A model generated the notes under the pieces. That model worked only from the letters and a program-made list of their open reading frames with translations, was not told the DNA's origin and ran no database searches. 64,000 bases of DNA from an uncultured Rubripirellula sp. Its GTDB lineage: Bacteria; Planctomycetota; Planctomycetia; Pirellulales; Pirellulaceae. A program made the position numbers and the translations under genes. The stretch is from assembly GCA_938075415.1 (NCBI GenBank), contig CALJHC010000013.1, positions 124,001 to 188,000 of the forward strand, read 5' to 3'. Each line of letters starts with the position of its first letter. Within the stretch, counting starts at the first letter, position 1. Below, piece after piece: positions 8,610-18,666 of this stretch.

Positions 8610-11600
8610 AGAATTCTTGCTTCATCACACATTGGATCACACGCTCCCTTGTAGTCTCTGCTGTGCTGCTGAGTTTTCAAGGTAACGCCCAAGAATCCAA
8701 CGCCCAAGAAGACAGCGTTCAAGAAGACAGCGTTCAAGACGCAGTCCAAATCGGAAGTGGACAACTGGCGTTCTTTGAAAGCAAGGTGCGGCCCCTGCTA
8801 GTGCAGCACTGCTATGAATGCCACTCGAGCGAATCAGATTCAATCGAGGCGGGATTACTGCTGGACTCAAAGTGGGGCTGGGAAACCGGTGGCGACTCCG
8901 GCCCAGCACTGGTCCCTCATTCACCTGAAGACAGTCTCCTGATTGAAGCCGTTCGCTATGAAGAAGATGCCATCAGTGGCATGCCTCCCAAATCCAAACT
9001 GCGAGACGCAGACATCGCCATCCTCGAGAAATGGGTTTCGATGGGCGCTCCTGACCCGCGTACAAAACAACCACACAGCGAAGCGGGAACCAACGAGAAC
9101 AGCTTCGACCTCGAGAAACGATTCAAGGAACACTGGTCGTGGCGGACCATCCAACAAGTCACTCCACCGAAAGTTACCAACCAGGATTGGCCCAATGGGG
9201 CCATTGATCAATTCATTCTTTTTGATCAGGAAAAAATTGGACTGCAACCCGCGCAACCCTCAACCAGGCGGCAATGGCTACGTCGAGTTCATTTTGATCT
9301 CATCGGTTTACCACCATCGGCACAGCAGATCGAGGCTTTCCTGAATGACCCATCTGAAGACGCCCATGAAACCGTTGTGAATCAATTGCTGCGTTCCGAA
9401 CAATTCGGAGAAAAGTGGGCGAGACACTGGCTGGACCTGGTTCGCTATGCGGAATCTTACGGCCACGAATTCGACTACGAACTTCCCTTCGCGTCCGAAT
9501 ATCGCGACTATGTCATTAGAGCCCTGAATGCCGATGTACCCTACGATCAATTTGTCCGTGAACACCTAGCTGGTGACCTTCTTGAGCGACCAAGATTGAA
9601 CAAGGAACTTGGTTTTAATGAATCGGTGATTGGGACTGGATTTTGGTACCTGCATGAAGCAACCCACGCACCGACGGATGTCCTCGGCAACGAAGCAGAC
9701 ATCATGGATAACCAGATCGATGTCTTTGGAAAAACGTTCCTCGGGCTGACCGTTGCCTGCGCCAGATGTCACGATCACAAATTCGATGCAATTTCGACGG
9801 CAGACTACTATGCGCTAAGCGCGCACATCCAAAGCAGTTGTCGACAACAATTCAATCTCGATGTGAACCAGCAAGCGGCAAACGCGAAGCAAAAGATCAG
9901 AGACTCGCTTGAATTAGCCACAAAGAAGATCGCGGAGGCGATTGACCGAAACCCTGCAATCATCGAACTGCTCGCCAACACGAGCAGGGCAGTGGAACTG
10001 CCAACGCACTTACTACCTGAACCTGAAAGTAGTGATGCTCAAAATAATAAGGAAGAGGCGGAAACAGCATTGCTGTTTGCGGACTTCGAAGAAAATTCTT
10101 TACCCGAGGGTTGGTCAACGACGAACGATTCTTTTGAACCAATTGGCTCTCGGTTGATTGTGAGATCAGATGGCTCACTCGCGATGCCTGGCACAATTGA
10201 CAGTGGTCGTTCAGGCAACAAACAGGTGGGAATCCTTCGCTCACCAACGTTTCTGATCGAAAAAAACAATATACACTTCCTTGCAAAGTCGACAGCGAAT
10301 TTAAAAATCCAAGTGGTTATCGATAATTACCAGATGACCTCCTATAACGGCCTGCTTTTTGGCGGCACACTTTTAAAAGGCGAAGGCACTAACACCGGTG
10401 GTAAGTGGGCTTGGAAATCCATTGGCGGGAACCTTAGAAAGTACGTCGGTCATCGATGCTATCTCGAATTCATTGATCCCGGTGATGCCGAAATTGCGAT
10501 CGACAAAATCATTTTCTCTGACCATGCTGCACCCAAGATCAGCGAACCGACGGAGATCAACCCCGATCAACTAAAAGAATTACTCTCTCAAGCGATCGCT
10601 GATTTGAGTCGCGGAAAAGCTAATCGGTGGCTCTCTTGGCAATCCGCGCAAGCCACATCCATGCTCGAAATGATCAACAGTGATGTGAAGAAACAATTTG
10701 ATGAAGCAAAAAAACAAAACCAGACCATCCCTGCGCCCCGTTTTGCGATCGCGATGGCACAGGGAACCTTTGAAGATGCTTCTGTCTACATTCGCGGAAG
10801 CCATACCAACCCGGGTCAAACCGTACCCGCTCGCAACCTAACATCACTCGGTGGCGTCAAGGGAACCCGATTGGATCTCGCAAATCAACTCACCGGGCCG
10901 GAAAACCCTCTCACTTCCCGAGTCGTTGTCAATCGCATTTGGCACCACCTATTCGGAACCGGAATCGTACCAACCGTGGATGATTTTGGTCCCCAAGGAC
11001 AACCGCCCACTCACCCAGCCCTATTGGACTGGCTTGCAAAAGACCTGATGGACGCTGACTGGTCACTCAAGCATACCATTCGCTTGATGGTTCTCTCCGC
11101 AACCTATCGCCAAAGTAGTGTTGCATCACCTGCAATACGAAGCGAGCATCTTGCTTTGAAAGATCCGACCAACCGAACGTTATACAAAATGCCGGTTCGT
11201 CGACTGACGGGCGAATCAATCCGAGATGCCATGCTTTTCATTTCAGGCAATCTGGATTCAACACAATTCGGTCGGGGCATTCCCACCCACCGCACCGCAT
11301 TCATGACCGGGCGTGGTGCGAGGGGCAGTGGCCCATTGGACGGAGCGGGACGACGCAGCATCTACCTAGCGGTGTATCGCAATTTCCTTAATCCGTTCTT
11401 CGCTACCTTTGACACACCCAGCCCATTCGGACCTCAAGGGCGCCGCAGCACCTCCAACGTGCCGGCCCAAGCGCTGACCTTAATGAATGACCCTCTGGTC
11501 ATTGATCTCTCAAAACGTTGGGGAAAGAAAATCGCGGAAGACAAAGAAAAATCAGTCGATGATCGAATTCGCCAGATGGTGCTCGCCGCTCACGGCACAC

Positions 11601-11740
11601 AAACATCGGACGAGCAAATCTCGGTCTACGACCAATTCCTAACCTCCCAAAGCAAAATTTACGGAAAAATCGATGAGCGAGCTTGGAGTGATTTGGCACA
11701 CTCGCTTTTCGGAATGAAAGCATTTTATTTTCTCCGGTGA
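8606..11740 (+). CDS. PSCyt1-DUF1549-DUF1553 protein with jelly-roll-like insert
   Basis: This 1044-aa exported planctomycete cytochrome-type protein starts with a signal peptide (about residues 10-28). Four five-residue repeats follow (NAQES NAQED SVQED SVQDA). Next comes a PSCyt1 domain with a haem-type CYECH and the GLLLDS and GMPPKSKL signatures (about 50-150). DUF1549 follows, with FGEKWARHWLDLVRYAES and a second CxxCH (CARCHDHKFD, about residue 385). Residues about 489-642 form a beta-rich insert (DFEENSLPEGW ... YLEFIDPGDAEIAIDKI) resembling a carbohydrate-binding jelly roll. DUF1553 closes the protein (LTSRVVVNRIWHHLFG ... LFGMKAFYFLR). Haem attachment and redox function are inferred from CxxCH only. 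The ATG overlaps the DUF1501 stop. The next PSD1 gene begins 10 bp after this stop. Confidence 0.88.
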   Translation: MKNSCFITHWITRSLVVSAVLLSFQGNAQESNAQEDSVQEDSVQDAVQIGSGQLAFFESKVRPLLVQHCYECHSSESDSIEAGLLLDSKWGWETGGDSGPALVPHSPEDSLLIEAVRYEEDAISGMPPKSKLRDADIAILEKWVSMGAPDPRTKQPHSEAGTNENSFDLEKRFKEHWSWRTIQQVTPPKVTNQDWPNGAIDQFILFDQEKIGLQPAQPSTRRQWLRRVHFDLIGLPPSAQQIEAFLNDPSEDAHETVVNQLLRSEQFGEKWARHWLDLVRYAESYGHEFDYELPFASEYRDYVIRALNADVPYDQFVREHLAGDLLERPRLNKELGFNESVIGTGFWYLHEATHAPTDVLGNEADIMDNQIDVFGKTFLGLTVACARCHDHKFDAISTADYYALSAHIQSSCRQQFNLDVNQQAANAKQKIRDSLELATKKIAEAIDRNPAIIELLANTSRAVELPTHLLPEPESSDAQNNKEEAETALLFADFEENSLPEGWSTTNDSFEPIGSRLIVRSDGSLAMPGTIDSGRSGNKQVGILRSPTFLIEKNNIHFLAKSTANLKIQVVIDNYQMTSYNGLLFGGTLLKGEGTNTGGKWAWKSIGGNLRKYVGHRCYLEFIDPGDAEIAIDKIIFSDHAAPKISEPTEINPDQLKELLSQAIADLSRGKANRWLSWQSAQATSMLEMINSDVKKQFDEAKKQNQTIPAPRFAIAMAQGTFEDASVYIRGSHTNPGQTVPARNLTSLGGVKGTRLDLANQLTGPENPLTSRVVVNRIWHHLFGTGIVPTVDDFGPQGQPPTHPALLDWLAKDLMDADWSLKHTIRLMVLSATYRQSSVASPAIRSEHLALKDPTNRTLYKMPVRRLTGESIRDAMLFISGNLDSTQFGRGIPTHRTAFMTGRGARGSGPLDGAGRRSIYLAVYRNFLNPFFATFDTPSPFGPQGRRSTSNVPAQALTLMNDPLVIDLSKRWGKKIAEDKEKSVDDRIRQMVLAAHGTQTSDEQISVYDQFLTSQSKIYGKIDERAWSDLAHSLFGMKAFYFLR
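8684..8743 (+). repeat. Four degenerate 15-bp repeats in the PSD1 N-terminus
   Basis: Two copies of AACGCCCAAGAA plus three bases are followed by two copies of AGCGTTCAAGA plus four bases. They encode NAQES, NAQED, SVQED and SVQDA directly after the predicted signal peptide. The repeats are in frame, so copy-number change would lengthen or shorten the mature N-terminal tether without breaking the frame. Confidence 0.8.
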
Positions 11741-11750
11741 GGTCCAACGC

Positions 11751-14684
11751 TTGGTGACAGCTTTGATATCACGATTACAACGAAACAGGATACGGGCAAT
11801 TAGAATCATTCTGATTTGCTGCGTGTCTCACTTTTGCGTGAATGCATCCACCGTCTTGCTGGCGGAAGACGATATCAATCTGCGAACCAAAACCGGCGCT
11901 GAGATCTTTGAAAAAGTCATTCGCCCCACATTGATCGAACACTGCGAAAAATGCCACGGCGATAAAAAGCAGCAAGGCGGCTTACGCCTGGACTCGCGCG
12001 AGGGATGGATGACCGGTGGCGACTCTGGTTCGGCAATCACTCAAGGCGATGACCAAAGTCTATTGCTAAAAGTCATTCGGTATGAGCCTGGCGAGATGGA
12101 AATGCCCCCTCGCGGGAAGTTACCGAAGGCGACCATTGATGCGTTCCACCAGTGGATACAACTCGGTGCGCCCGATCCACGGACCAACAAACCGACCGAC
12201 AACGACGAACCGAATCACAAACCGGTTGACCAGTCGTTCTGGTCATTTCAAACATCATCCGCCAAGGTCCCACCGAACTCCGAAGCAAGTAATCGTTGGT
12301 CGGCAAATGAGATCGATCGCTTTATCTTCGCAAGACTACAAGCGAATAACCTGCGACCTTCGCCCAACGCTGACCGTCCCACCCTCATACGCAGATTATC
12401 GTATGACCTTAGAGGCTTACCACCGACAATCGATGAAATCCAAGCGTTCGAATTGGATCACTCTGCCAACGCCTATGAAAAGATTGTTGATCGCTACTTA
12501 GAAAGCTCAAGTTTCGGTGAACGCTGGGGACGACATTGGCTGGACGTGGTGCGTTTTGCCGAATCAAGCGGTGGTGGCAGAACACTACTTTTCCCCGACG
12601 CTTGGAGGTATCGAGATTACGTCATCGAATCGTTCAACCGTGATTTACCGTTCAACCAATTCATCATTGAACAAATCGCTGGTGATCTACTGGATTGCGA
12701 TGACCATCTGGAAAGACAACGCCAACTGATCGCAACCGGATTGTTACTACTTGGCCCTACCAATTATGAAATGCAGGACAAAGACATCCTCGAGATGGAC
12801 GTAGTCGACGAACAGATCGATACCATTGGAAAGGCATTCATGGGAATGACCATCGGATGCGCTCGGTGCCATGATCACAAGTTCGACCCAATTCCCACCA
12901 ATGATTATTACGCCCTCGCGGGAATATTCAAAAGCACCCACTCGCTGACTCATTCAAATGTTTCCACTTGGAACACCGTGAACTTACCGCTTGAATCATC
13001 GTTGGAGAAGGAAATCCAAGCTAATGGACTAGCGATCGCTGAATTACGGGAACAACTAAAACTGACGAAAAACGACCTGCAAAAAATTGAAGGGAAACCC
13101 GCAAACCTCAGGTCAATCAAGTTAGATTCGATTCAAGGAATTGTTCTCGATGACAAGGATGCGACCAAGATTGGCCACTGGAAGAAATCGACTTCAATCC
13201 CCATTTTTGTTGGTCCTAATTACATTCATGATGAGAATCAGGAATTAGGCAAAAAATCTGTAACGTTCAAGTGCAGCGAAAAGGTCATCGGGCGTTTCAA
13301 TGTTTTCATCAGCTACACAAGTGACATTAATCGATCCACCGCTGTACCGGTAACGGTTCGGCACTCGGAGGGCGAGGAGACGATTTGGGTCAACCAACGC
13401 AAAAAGGGACCGATCTACAATTCGTTCCTGTCACTTGGGACTTTTTCTTTTGACGAGGCGCATCCTCCCGAAGTCACGATTGCCAACGAACCGGAACAAG
13501 ATGGCGTCGTCATCGCTGATGCGATTATCTTGGCTGATCACAAGATGAAGAACGAAGAGATCTTTACCATCTTCGCTCCCGTACCAACGCCAGAAAAAGA
13601 AGTCAAAACGGAAACTCTCCGTCAAAGTATCGCGTCTTTGGAAAAAGAGATTCGTCACCTCCAGTCAACAACACCCAAACGCCCCGTCGCTATGTCCGTC
13701 ACGGACAGTAAAAATCCAAGCGACATCCATTTAGCCATTCGCGGGGTAACTTCGCAGAAAGGTGCCTTAGTCAAAAGAGGTGTGCTGACCGCAGCAAATC
13801 CGGAAAGCTTCTCGGAAATCAAACAAGGCGCCAGTGGCAGACGAGAGTTCGCAGAATGGATCGCAAGCCCCGACCACCCGCTGACCGCTCGAGTCATGGC
13901 GAATCGAATCTGGTATTGGATGATGGGTCAAGGGATTGTGCAGTCATTAGATAATTTTGGCAGCACGGGCTCTCGACCCACTCACCCTGAACTACTCGAT
14001 TTCCTCGCTGCTACTCTGATCAAGAACAACTGGTCCGTTAAACGTTTGGCAAAGATGGTCGCCATGTCGAACACGTATCAGCAATCCTCTGATGCCCTTC
14101 AAAATCCCAACTCGAATTTGGGCAGAAGCCTCTATTCCCATCGGCGTCCCAAACGATTGCGGGCTGAAGACATTCGGGATTCGCTCTTAACTTTGGGACA
14201 ATCACTGGATTCGAGCGTCGGTGGCCCCAGCATCAAACCCGGCACCAAAATCGAATACGACTACAAATTCGACAGCTCAAGGCGAAGTGTCTACTTACCA
14301 ATTTTCCGAAACACCCTTCCCGAAATCTTCGAAGTCTTCGATTTTGCTGACCCCAACATTCAGCAAGGGCACCGGAACGAAAGCACGGTAGCATCGCAAG
14401 CACTTTGGCTGATGAATCATCCACTCATGTTAAGCCAAACTGAATTGGCGGCAGAAAAACTGCTTTCAATCCAGCTCAACACCGATCAAGATCGATTGAG
14501 AGTCGCCTACCTGCAAACTCTGGGGCGGCAACCGTCAGAAGCAGAGACGGCCGTTGTGTTAGATTTCCTTCGTCAGGAGATGAATGATCCCAGATCGACG
14601 GGTGATGCGTCTGACTCGATAAGATCATGGACAATGCTCTACCAAATGCTTTGCCAAAGCGTTGACTTTCTCTATCTGAATTAA
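11751..14684 (+). CDS. PSCyt1-DUF1549-DUF1553 protein with golvesin-like insert
   Basis: This 977-aa protein has the same architecture as its upstream neighbour. There is a signal-like hydrophobic segment (IIRIILICCVSHFCVNAS region, about 17-37), PSCyt1 with CEKCH near residue 65 and the MPPRGKLP motif, and DUF1549 with FGERWGRHWLDVVRFAES and CARCHDHKFDP near residue 370. An insert (about 457-600) follows, then DUF1553 (LTARVMANRIWYWMMG to the C-terminus). The insert matches the golvesin/Xly carbohydrate-binding pattern: GHWKKS, NRSTAVPVTVRH, IWVNQRKKGP, FLSLGTFSF and GVVIADAIIL. No ATG is available near the start. TTG 11751 or GTG 11754 is used, with the GGTGAGG upstream serving as a weak ribosome site. 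The next DUF1501 gene begins 2 bp after the stop. Confidence 0.87.
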   Translation: MVTALISRLQRNRIRAIRIILICCVSHFCVNASTVLLAEDDINLRTKTGAEIFEKVIRPTLIEHCEKCHGDKKQQGGLRLDSREGWMTGGDSGSAITQGDDQSLLLKVIRYEPGEMEMPPRGKLPKATIDAFHQWIQLGAPDPRTNKPTDNDEPNHKPVDQSFWSFQTSSAKVPPNSEASNRWSANEIDRFIFARLQANNLRPSPNADRPTLIRRLSYDLRGLPPTIDEIQAFELDHSANAYEKIVDRYLESSSFGERWGRHWLDVVRFAESSGGGRTLLFPDAWRYRDYVIESFNRDLPFNQFIIEQIAGDLLDCDDHLERQRQLIATGLLLLGPTNYEMQDKDILEMDVVDEQIDTIGKAFMGMTIGCARCHDHKFDPIPTNDYYALAGIFKSTHSLTHSNVSTWNTVNLPLESSLEKEIQANGLAIAELREQLKLTKNDLQKIEGKPANLRSIKLDSIQGIVLDDKDATKIGHWKKSTSIPIFVGPNYIHDENQELGKKSVTFKCSEKVIGRFNVFISYTSDINRSTAVPVTVRHSEGEETIWVNQRKKGPIYNSFLSLGTFSFDEAHPPEVTIANEPEQDGVVIADAIILADHKMKNEEIFTIFAPVPTPEKEVKTETLRQSIASLEKEIRHLQSTTPKRPVAMSVTDSKNPSDIHLAIRGVTSQKGALVKRGVLTAANPESFSEIKQGASGRREFAEWIASPDHPLTARVMANRIWYWMMGQGIVQSLDNFGSTGSRPTHPELLDFLAATLIKNNWSVKRLAKMVAMSNTYQQSSDALQNPNSNLGRSLYSHRRPKRLRAEDIRDSLLTLGQSLDSSVGGPSIKPGTKIEYDYKFDSSRRSVYLPIFRNTLPEIFEVFDFADPNIQQGHRNESTVASQALWLMNHPLMLSQTELAAEKLLSIQLNTDQDRLRVAYLQTLGRQPSEAETAVVLDFLRQEMNDPRSTGDASDSIRSWTMLYQMLCQSVDFLYLN

Positions 14685-14685
14685 A

Positions 14686-16128
14686 ATGATGGAAAATCTC
14701 CTTACATCAAATCGCCGTCAACTGCTGCAGTCACTTAGCTGCGGATTCGGATACTTGGCTGCTACAGCATTGGCCAACGAGGCAAAAGCATCGGAGACAC
14801 CGAAAGCTTCCCTCAACCCGATTGGCGTCAGAACACCTCATTTTCCCGCTAAGGTGAAGCGGGTCATCTTTGTTTTTATGCAAGGTGGCCCAAGCCATGT
14901 CGACACCTTTGATTACAAGCCCATTCTCGAAAAACGCGACGGAGAGCTTGAAAAATTTGATGACGCAAGGGTTCTGGCGAAGCAGAAAGAGATCATCAAA
15001 CATCGGATTTTTCAATCGCCGTGGAAATTCAAACAGCACGGTGAATGCGGACAACATGTATCCGAACTGTTCCCCAAGATCGCCGAGCGAGTCGATGACC
15101 TCTGCTTCCTAAAAGGCATGCACACAAACGGTGTCGCGCACGGACCTGCCACTCTGTTTCTCCACACAGGATCCATTAACCTTGTCCGTCCATCGCTCGG
15201 TTCCTGGGTGCTCTACGGATTAGGAAGTGAAAACGAAAACCTTCCCGGCTTTGTCACACTTCAACCGTCAATGGGCAATGGCGGACCCCGAAACTTCAAT
15301 AACGCATTTTTACCTGCAATCTATCAGGGCACAGCGATCGGCCGCGCGGGAGGGCGGTCAGTCGACACCCAAATCAAAAATTTATCTAATCCAAAGTGGA
15401 ATCGACAGCAGCAGGAACTGCAACTAGAGACGCTTCGCAAACTCAACGCAAAGCAAATCATCCGTCATTCAAACAACAAAGAATTTGATGCGGTGATCAA
15501 TTCCTATGACCTCGCTTGGAGAATGCAAAATTCCGCACCTGACATTCTTGACATTTCTAAAGAGCCTGAACACATCCATCAAATGTATGGAATTGGACAG
15601 AAAGCAACGGACGATTTTGGTCGACAGTGCCTCATGGCCAGAAGGCTTTGCGAAGCAGGCGTTCGATTCGTTCAAGTCAACTATGGCGATAATTCAAACA
15701 ACCCAAGATGGGACCAACATTCGAATCTTGAAAAACATGCTGAACATGCGCTGAACACCGACCAACCTGTCGCGGCGCTCATCCAAGACCTGAAACAAAG
15801 AGGCCTTCTCGAAGAAACACTCATTTGGTGGGGGGGTGAATTCGGTCGAACTCCATATGCCCAGGCCAATGGCACCGGTCGAGATCACAACCCCGATGGT
15901 TTCACGATTTTCCTCGCGGGTGGCGGAGTCAAATCAGGCTTCAGCCATGGACAGACAGATGAGTTTGGGCACCATGCGATCCAGGATAAAGTCCATATGC
16001 ATGACTGGCATGCTACCCTTCTTCATCTCATGGGACTTCATCACGAGCAGCTGACCTTCCCTCATGATGGCCGAGATTTTCGACTCACTGATGTGCATGG
16101 TGAAATCGTTCGTGAGATCCTCACGTAA
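14686..16128 (+). CDS. DUF1501 protein
   Basis: This 480-aa DUF1501 protein carries an N-terminal leader NRRQLLQSLSCGFGYLAATALA, which is twin-arginine-like. The family blocks MQGGPSHVDTFDYKP, NPRWDQHSNLEKHAEHALNTD, WWGGEFGRTPYAQANG and GRDHNPDGFTIFLAGGG are all present. Tandem ATGs at 14686 and 14689 follow the PSD1 stop directly, so the pair should be translated together. It closes the four-gene unit. The order (DUF1501, PSD1, PSD1, DUF1501) makes two pairs of opposite internal order, consistent with two partner sets joined in one transcript. The activity is unknown. Confidence 0.88.
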   Translation: MMENLLTSNRRQLLQSLSCGFGYLAATALANEAKASETPKASLNPIGVRTPHFPAKVKRVIFVFMQGGPSHVDTFDYKPILEKRDGELEKFDDARVLAKQKEIIKHRIFQSPWKFKQHGECGQHVSELFPKIAERVDDLCFLKGMHTNGVAHGPATLFLHTGSINLVRPSLGSWVLYGLGSENENLPGFVTLQPSMGNGGPRNFNNAFLPAIYQGTAIGRAGGRSVDTQIKNLSNPKWNRQQQELQLETLRKLNAKQIIRHSNNKEFDAVINSYDLAWRMQNSAPDILDISKEPEHIHQMYGIGQKATDDFGRQCLMARRLCEAGVRFVQVNYGDNSNNPRWDQHSNLEKHAEHALNTDQPVAALIQDLKQRGLLEETLIWWGGEFGRTPYAQANGTGRDHNPDGFTIFLAGGGVKSGFSHGQTDEFGHHAIQDKVHMHDWHATLLHLMGLHHEQLTFPHDGRDFRLTDVHGEIVREILT

Positions 16129-16553
16129 TTTCACAGTGACTGGATTGATTCGGCTGCACCACACCGGCTATCTCCGGATTTCGCAAAGGAATCCACAGCG
16201 GCTTGCTGAAACTGGAATCGGTTGGATCAAACCGATTCCCATAACATCGCTTGGGCCTTACCAAACGAAACAAATTCAGTTGCCACTCTGATCGAGTCGC
16301 TTCAACCTGATCGCCAGAACATTAGCTTTCATTCAGCGATCATGAAGTGGTCTCTCTAAATCTCTGTTGTCCCAACTGTCGCCGGGCAGAGGTGAATTGT
16401 GGTAGACAGTGGAATGCTTCATCCGCCTTCAGGACAAGGACTCCATTCCAAACAACTTGAACCGGACCTTTGCGTATGAAGGCAAAAATAACGCACGTAA
16501 CCGTGTCGTGATCAATCGCGGACAACTAGCCAGGAACGAGTGAACTGAGAGAT
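16129..16553. other. Convergent gap without recognised features
   Basis: This lies between the 3' end of the DUF1501 gene and the 3' end of the opposite-strand phosphatase gene. No hairpin with a T-run and no plausible gene was seen; small open frames here are chance-like. Confidence 0.4.
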
Positions 16554-18071
16554 CTATTCTCGAAGCAGCGTTACGGCTCCCCGCTCCTGCATCAATTCAC
16601 CATGATTTGCCAATTTCCGGCGAAGTCGAGCGAGAGGATTTCTGTCCGCCTCGAACATTGCTTCTTGCATGGCAGAACCGATAGTGGAAATTGAACCAAA
16701 GCCGTTTTCAAATCCATGCGTGAACGCCATCAATGTTTCACCTTGCTGCATTTGGAACGTCTCAACCACCGGCTCCGCTTCGATGGAAACGTTGAGCGGG
16801 TCACACTTCTTGGACAACACGCTTCGACTGCCATACTTGCCAGCAATCATCACGTTGAGATTTCCGGCAGATGCCACCTCACCCTCACCGGTGTGGGGAT
16901 CAACTCTAGCGTACAGCAGTGACAGCAACTGCTCCGCGGTGCTTGATTGCCACAACGTATCACTGACACGTTGCAGAATATCTTGGGCGGTGTGTCGGTA
17001 GCCGGTATGTGCGGTCAAAGCCGCGCGGGCCAAGGCGGCCGTCATTGCACCCTTGACCGAATGATCCACTGCTTCCGCAAGAACCATGATCAACGTGCCA
17101 TCGGGAAGGATGTCCCACAGGTGCCAACCGGATGCCCAGGCTTGTGGCGACTCCAACATCCCATCGACCCGCCAACCACTAGCGACCAAACTCCCAACGG
17201 GCAGTGACTCAAATTGCCATTGCGCAATCTCCTGCGCTGGAAGCCTGCTCAATTCATGGTGCTTCTGATTTCGAGCAGCAGCCAACCTTAAACGTTCAGC
17301 AATTTCCGTTGATGCAAACTCAGCAACTGTCATTTCAGAAGTCCGGAAATCTTTTCGCTCCTCGCTGAAGAACCACATGGTTCCAATCGGGACCCCGTCG
17401 CTCTCCAGAGTTGTGCATATCGCGGAAGCGTACAATTCCGGACTGCTCCAAGTTTCAACCTGCGCTGCCTGTAAATCCTCAATCGCTACGACTCCATCAA
17501 CCATTGCCTGCAGATCACCACGACTACCCCTCAACGGACGCGCGGGATGCTCAAGTCGATCCTTGGGCAGACCATGAATCGCACGGCACTTCAACTGCTG
17601 TGTATCGTCGTCAAGCAGATAGATGGCCGCAGCTTGGCACCCGATGCCTTTGACTGCTTTGGCAAGTAACGACTCAACTTGATCGGCCAGTCTTTCCTGC
17701 TCGGTTTCGCCTCCAAGAATGGGAGCTCTCGCCGCCAGCTCCATTTCTTGGGCTCGCATCCTGTCCCGGTTGACACTCAATTCCTTTGCCAAGCAATTCG
17801 CCGATTCAGCAAGCCGAGTTGCCGCCAACTTACTCACGGCGATATTAGGCTCCATCTCCGTGGTGCCGGCGTTGACTGCCGGCAGCAGACCAAGTTGACC
17901 ACCTTCGATCGAACGATGATCAACCCGCCAACCAGTGACCTCTGAATAAGCATCCCAAAATTGCTGGAGCGCATCTTTTGGAGGAACGACCCTCGCCTGC
18001 ACCGAATCATTAGGACCGTGAAGACGTAGGTAATCGGGAATCAATTTCGTCACGACGTGGCCTGACCGCAA
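16554..18071 (-). CDS. GAF + SpoIIE/PP2C-type protein with degenerate active site
   Basis: This 505-aa protein (from the TTG at 18071; the GTG at 18053 is also possible) has a non-conserved N-terminal region, a coiled-coil-like linker (about 80-125), a GAF domain (about 125-265) and a C-terminal PP2C/SpoIIE-like domain (about 295-505). The overall phosphatase pattern is recognisable (WDILPDGTLIMVLAEAV, then GAMTAALARAAL, then ASAGN, then MAFTHGFENG). The expected metal-binding Asp positions look altered. GGDxYD is replaced by SGWHLWD (314-320), the GDxSGxG block by LAEAVDHSVKG (331-341), YTDG by FTHG (450-453), and the terminal DDxT by RGAVT. A catalytically dead, scaffold or ligand-sensing role is therefore plausible. 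Planctomycetes hold many related proteins, so the family call is fair and the loss of activity is inference. Confidence 0.7.
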   Translation of the reverse strand: MRSGHVVTKLIPDYLRLHGPNDSVQARVVPPKDALQQFWDAYSEVTGWRVDHRSIEGGQLGLLPAVNAGTTEMEPNIAVSKLAATRLAESANCLAKELSVNRDRMRAQEMELAARAPILGGETEQERLADQVESLLAKAVKGIGCQAAAIYLLDDDTQQLKCRAIHGLPKDRLEHPARPLRGSRGDLQAMVDGVVAIEDLQAAQVETWSSPELYASAICTTLESDGVPIGTMWFFSEERKDFRTSEMTVAEFASTEIAERLRLAAARNQKHHELSRLPAQEIAQWQFESLPVGSLVASGWRVDGMLESPQAWASGWHLWDILPDGTLIMVLAEAVDHSVKGAMTAALARAALTAHTGYRHTAQDILQRVSDTLWQSSTAEQLLSLLYARVDPHTGEGEVASAGNLNVMIAGKYGSRSVLSKKCDPLNVSIEAEPVVETFQMQQGETLMAFTHGFENGFGSISTIGSAMQEAMFEADRNPLARLRRKLANHGELMQERGAVTLLRE

Positions 18072-18603
18072 AAGAGACTCGATACTGCGCTTTCCTGCGT
18101 AGCGTGCATCGGCTCGTAAGTAATTGGATTAGATCGCATCCTTGTTGCATTACCGGTCATCGACCTGTCGAATCAGATTCCCTGAGCCGATCGATCAGTA
18201 AACTTTGCGAAGCTTGCCGGGGCGCCCGGATAAACAAAACAAACCACAAAATCTGCAAACTGACCCTCGGCGGGTGACCATTGGATTGCTGAAAAGAGAA
18301 CTCCACTGTGAATGAGCTGGAATCGACAGGACATTAGAATCCCGCGCAAGCAAGCCAACCAAAACACAGAACAGGCAACATCTGCAGGAGGCAAGAACCG
18401 AGGCTGAAAAACGACCAGCCGGGAATTCCTGAAAGAGATCCCTCCAAGCGACTGCCTCCAAACTCCAAAAAACGATCAATTGACCCGATGGAGTCGTTGG
18501 TACAAGAAATATCCAATCACTGGAACCAGTGAGCCTCATCGCCAATGAACAGACAACACGTCTTCCCATGAGAGATGAGGGGACAACACTAGGGCGATAA
18601 AAA
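18072..18603. other. Gap between phosphatase-like gene and DUF1559 terminator
   Basis: No supported gene is seen. An overlapping minus-strand frame at 18195-18617 runs through the terminator hairpin and has atypical Cys/Trp-rich composition, so it is not accepted. Just upstream of the phosphatase-like gene, the minus strand contains AGGAAAG about 18-24 nt before the TTG, a possible distant ribosome site. Confidence 0.35.
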
Positions 18604-18633
18604 AAAAGCCGAGACATTGCTGCCTCGGCTTTT
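18599..18633 (-). terminator. Rho-independent terminator of the DUF1559 gene
   Basis: Read on the minus strand, AAAAGCCGAG (18624-18633) pairs perfectly with CTCGGCTTTT (18604-18613) around a 10-nt loop, and the T-run continues to 18599. It lies about 34 bp past the stop of the DUF1559 gene. This is the clearest intrinsic terminator in the window. Confidence 0.9.
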
Positions 18634-18666
18634 GTGCTGATTCAATTCGATGAGTCGCAAAGAAAG

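Noticed and set aside
18195..18617. 140-codon minus-strand frame
   Set aside because: It runs through the DUF1559 terminator hairpin and has an unnatural Cys/Phe/Trp-rich sequence.
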